This document shows, piece by piece, positions 5,588 to 6,450 of a DNA stretch of 6,450 bases. Numbering within the stretch: the first letter of the stretch is position 1; each line of letters opens with the position of its first letter. Both the position numbers and the translations under genes were made by a program. This DNA comes from an uncultured Shinella sp. (GTDB lineage: Bacteria; Pseudomonadota; Alphaproteobacteria; Rhizobiales; Rhizobiaceae): positions 1 through 6,450 of the forward strand of contig CAMPIK010000140.1 of the NCBI GenBank assembly GCA_946886325.1, in the 5' to 3' direction. The notes below the pieces were generated by a model, which saw only the letters and a program-made list of their open reading frames with translations, did no database searches and was not told where the DNA came from.

Positions 5588-5624
5588 GGAAAGGCCGTCC
5601 TTTGGGGCGGCCTTTTCCGTTTTT
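5588..5624 (+). terminator. Intrinsic terminator of tig
   Basis: AAAGGCCG (5590-5597) pairs with CGGCCTTT (5608-5615), extended inward by TCC/GGG pairs (5598-5600, 5605-5607) to a TTTG loop, followed by TCCGTTTTT. It starts 29 bases past the tig stop. Read on the minus strand it is followed by TTTCCTGTATTT, so it may weakly serve the convergent gene too. Confidence 0.9.
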
Positions 5625-5643
5625 GGTCAATGGCTTGGACGGT

Positions 5644-6447
5644 TCAGCCGATCGTCAACACGAGCGGCCGGTGATCGGAGACTTCGGGTTCCGGCACCAC
5701 GGCGAAATCCGCAACCGGCGTCTCGCCGTTCACCAGCATGTAGTCGGCGAAACGGCCGGGTTTTGTGTAGAGCGACGTTCTTGTATCCGTATGCCCGCGA
5801 CCGGTCACCAGATCGGCAAGGCCCAGTTCCGCAAGAACGTCGAATGTGCGGCTTTCCGGCAGCACGTTGAAATCGCCGCAGACGACGAGCGCGTCTCCGG
5901 GCCGGTGCACGCTTTCGATCAGCGCCTTCAGCCGCTTCGCCTGCTTCTCGCGCGCCGGCGTGTCGCCCTTGCCGGCCGGATCGCGCAGGCCGTGCAGATG
6001 CGCGACCGTCACCGGGCGGTTGCCGCGATAGTCGAAGAGCCGCAGGCAATGGGCGTTGCGGGCGCGCGGATGCGGTCCGAACCCGTCCGCGGTGAAGCCG
6101 CCATGGATGAAATCCTGCGCCTGCGCGACGACGGCAATATCCTCGCGCACGAAGGTCGCAATGCCGAATTCCTGCGGGCAGGGGGCATCGCCGTCGAGAA
6201 GCTCGCCGCGCGCCGTCGGGCAGAAGAAGGCTTCATGCCGGGGAAGCCGTGCCTTGATCTCCTGATAGAGGTTGGCGCGCTGGTCGAGCACATGGTCACC
6301 GTCGCGGTAGGTCAGCCAGTCGGAGCGCGCGGAACTGGCGCGCGACACTTCCTGCAGGCAATAGACGTCGGCATCAACAGTGCCGAGATAGTCGAGAAGC
6401 GGCCCGTGGATCAGGCCGCCCCAGACGTTGAGCGAGAGGATTTTCAT
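5644..6447 (-). CDS. Endonuclease/exonuclease/phosphatase-family hydrolase
   Basis: A complete 267-residue protein of the Mg-dependent EEP fold (DNase I / exonuclease III / sphingomyelinase superfamily). Catalytic landmarks in order: LNVWGG with N7, LQE with metal-binding E33, AHLHG (149-153), GDFNVLP (191-197) with D192 and N194, ADYMLVN with D235, and SDHRPL (257-262) with D258 and H259. All expected residues are present, so it is probably active. There is no clear signal peptide, so it is likely cytoplasmic. The substrate cannot be told from sequence: nucleic acid, phosphoinositide-like lipid or another phosphodiester are all possible. The ATG at 6447 begins the conserved first strand MKILSLNVWGG, so the start is secure although its ribosome binding site lies outside the window. 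It converges on tig. Confidence 0.93.
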   Translation of the reverse strand: MKILSLNVWGGLIHGPLLDYLGTVDADVYCLQEVSRASSARSDWLTYRDGDHVLDQRANLYQEIKARLPRHEAFFCPTARGELLDGDAPCPQEFGIATFVREDIAVVAQAQDFIHGGFTADGFGPHPRARNAHCLRLFDYRGNRPVTVAHLHGLRDPAGKGDTPAREKQAKRLKALIESVHRPGDALVVCGDFNVLPESRTFDVLAELGLADLVTGRGHTDTRTSLYTKPGRFADYMLVNGETPVADFAVVPEPEVSDHRPLVLTIG

Positions 6448-6450
6448 GCG

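Overview
This window looks like chromosomal DNA from a GC-rich alphaproteobacterium, most likely Rhizobiaceae (Rhizobium, Agrobacterium, Ensifer or a relative). The signs are a folate-dependent TrmFO, 47-residue DUF1127 proteins, a trigger factor with a Lys/Ala-rich tail next to a tRNA-Leu, and a small RNA of the alphaproteobacterial CCUCCUCCC ('cuckoo'/alpha-r14/CcsR) type. Nothing suggests a phage, transposon, integron or CRISPR array.

Left part (1-1720), mostly minus strand. The 5' end of trmFO (tRNA m5U54 methyltransferase) runs off the left edge. Two small DUF1127 genes (503-646 and 1027-1170) each have their own ribosome binding site and intrinsic terminator. Upstream of the second lies a non-coding RNA (1395-1516, minus) of three hairpins, each with an anti-Shine-Dalgarno CCUCCUCCC loop; the last hairpin is also the terminator. 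The spacers around these genes are rich in TGCA palindromes and contain a TATATTGCA direct repeat. The block resembles a stress or post-transcriptional regulation module, with small Arg-rich proteins beside an RNA that can pair with ribosome binding sites.

Middle part (1965-3698), plus strand. A two-gene operon encodes a polytopic DUF2157 membrane protein and a membrane-anchored GDYXXLXY protein. The genes are one base apart and appear to end at a terminator. Their function is unknown.

Right part (3700-6450). A tRNA-Leu(UAG) with encoded CCA and a candidate promoter is followed by tig (trigger factor) with a structured 5' leader and a strong terminator. Convergent to tig on the minus strand is a complete endonuclease/exonuclease/phosphatase-family gene.

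The most interesting element is the triple-hairpin anti-SD RNA and its linkage to two DUF1127 genes. The RNA family is known, but this locus order and its possible promoters and operators deserve a check.
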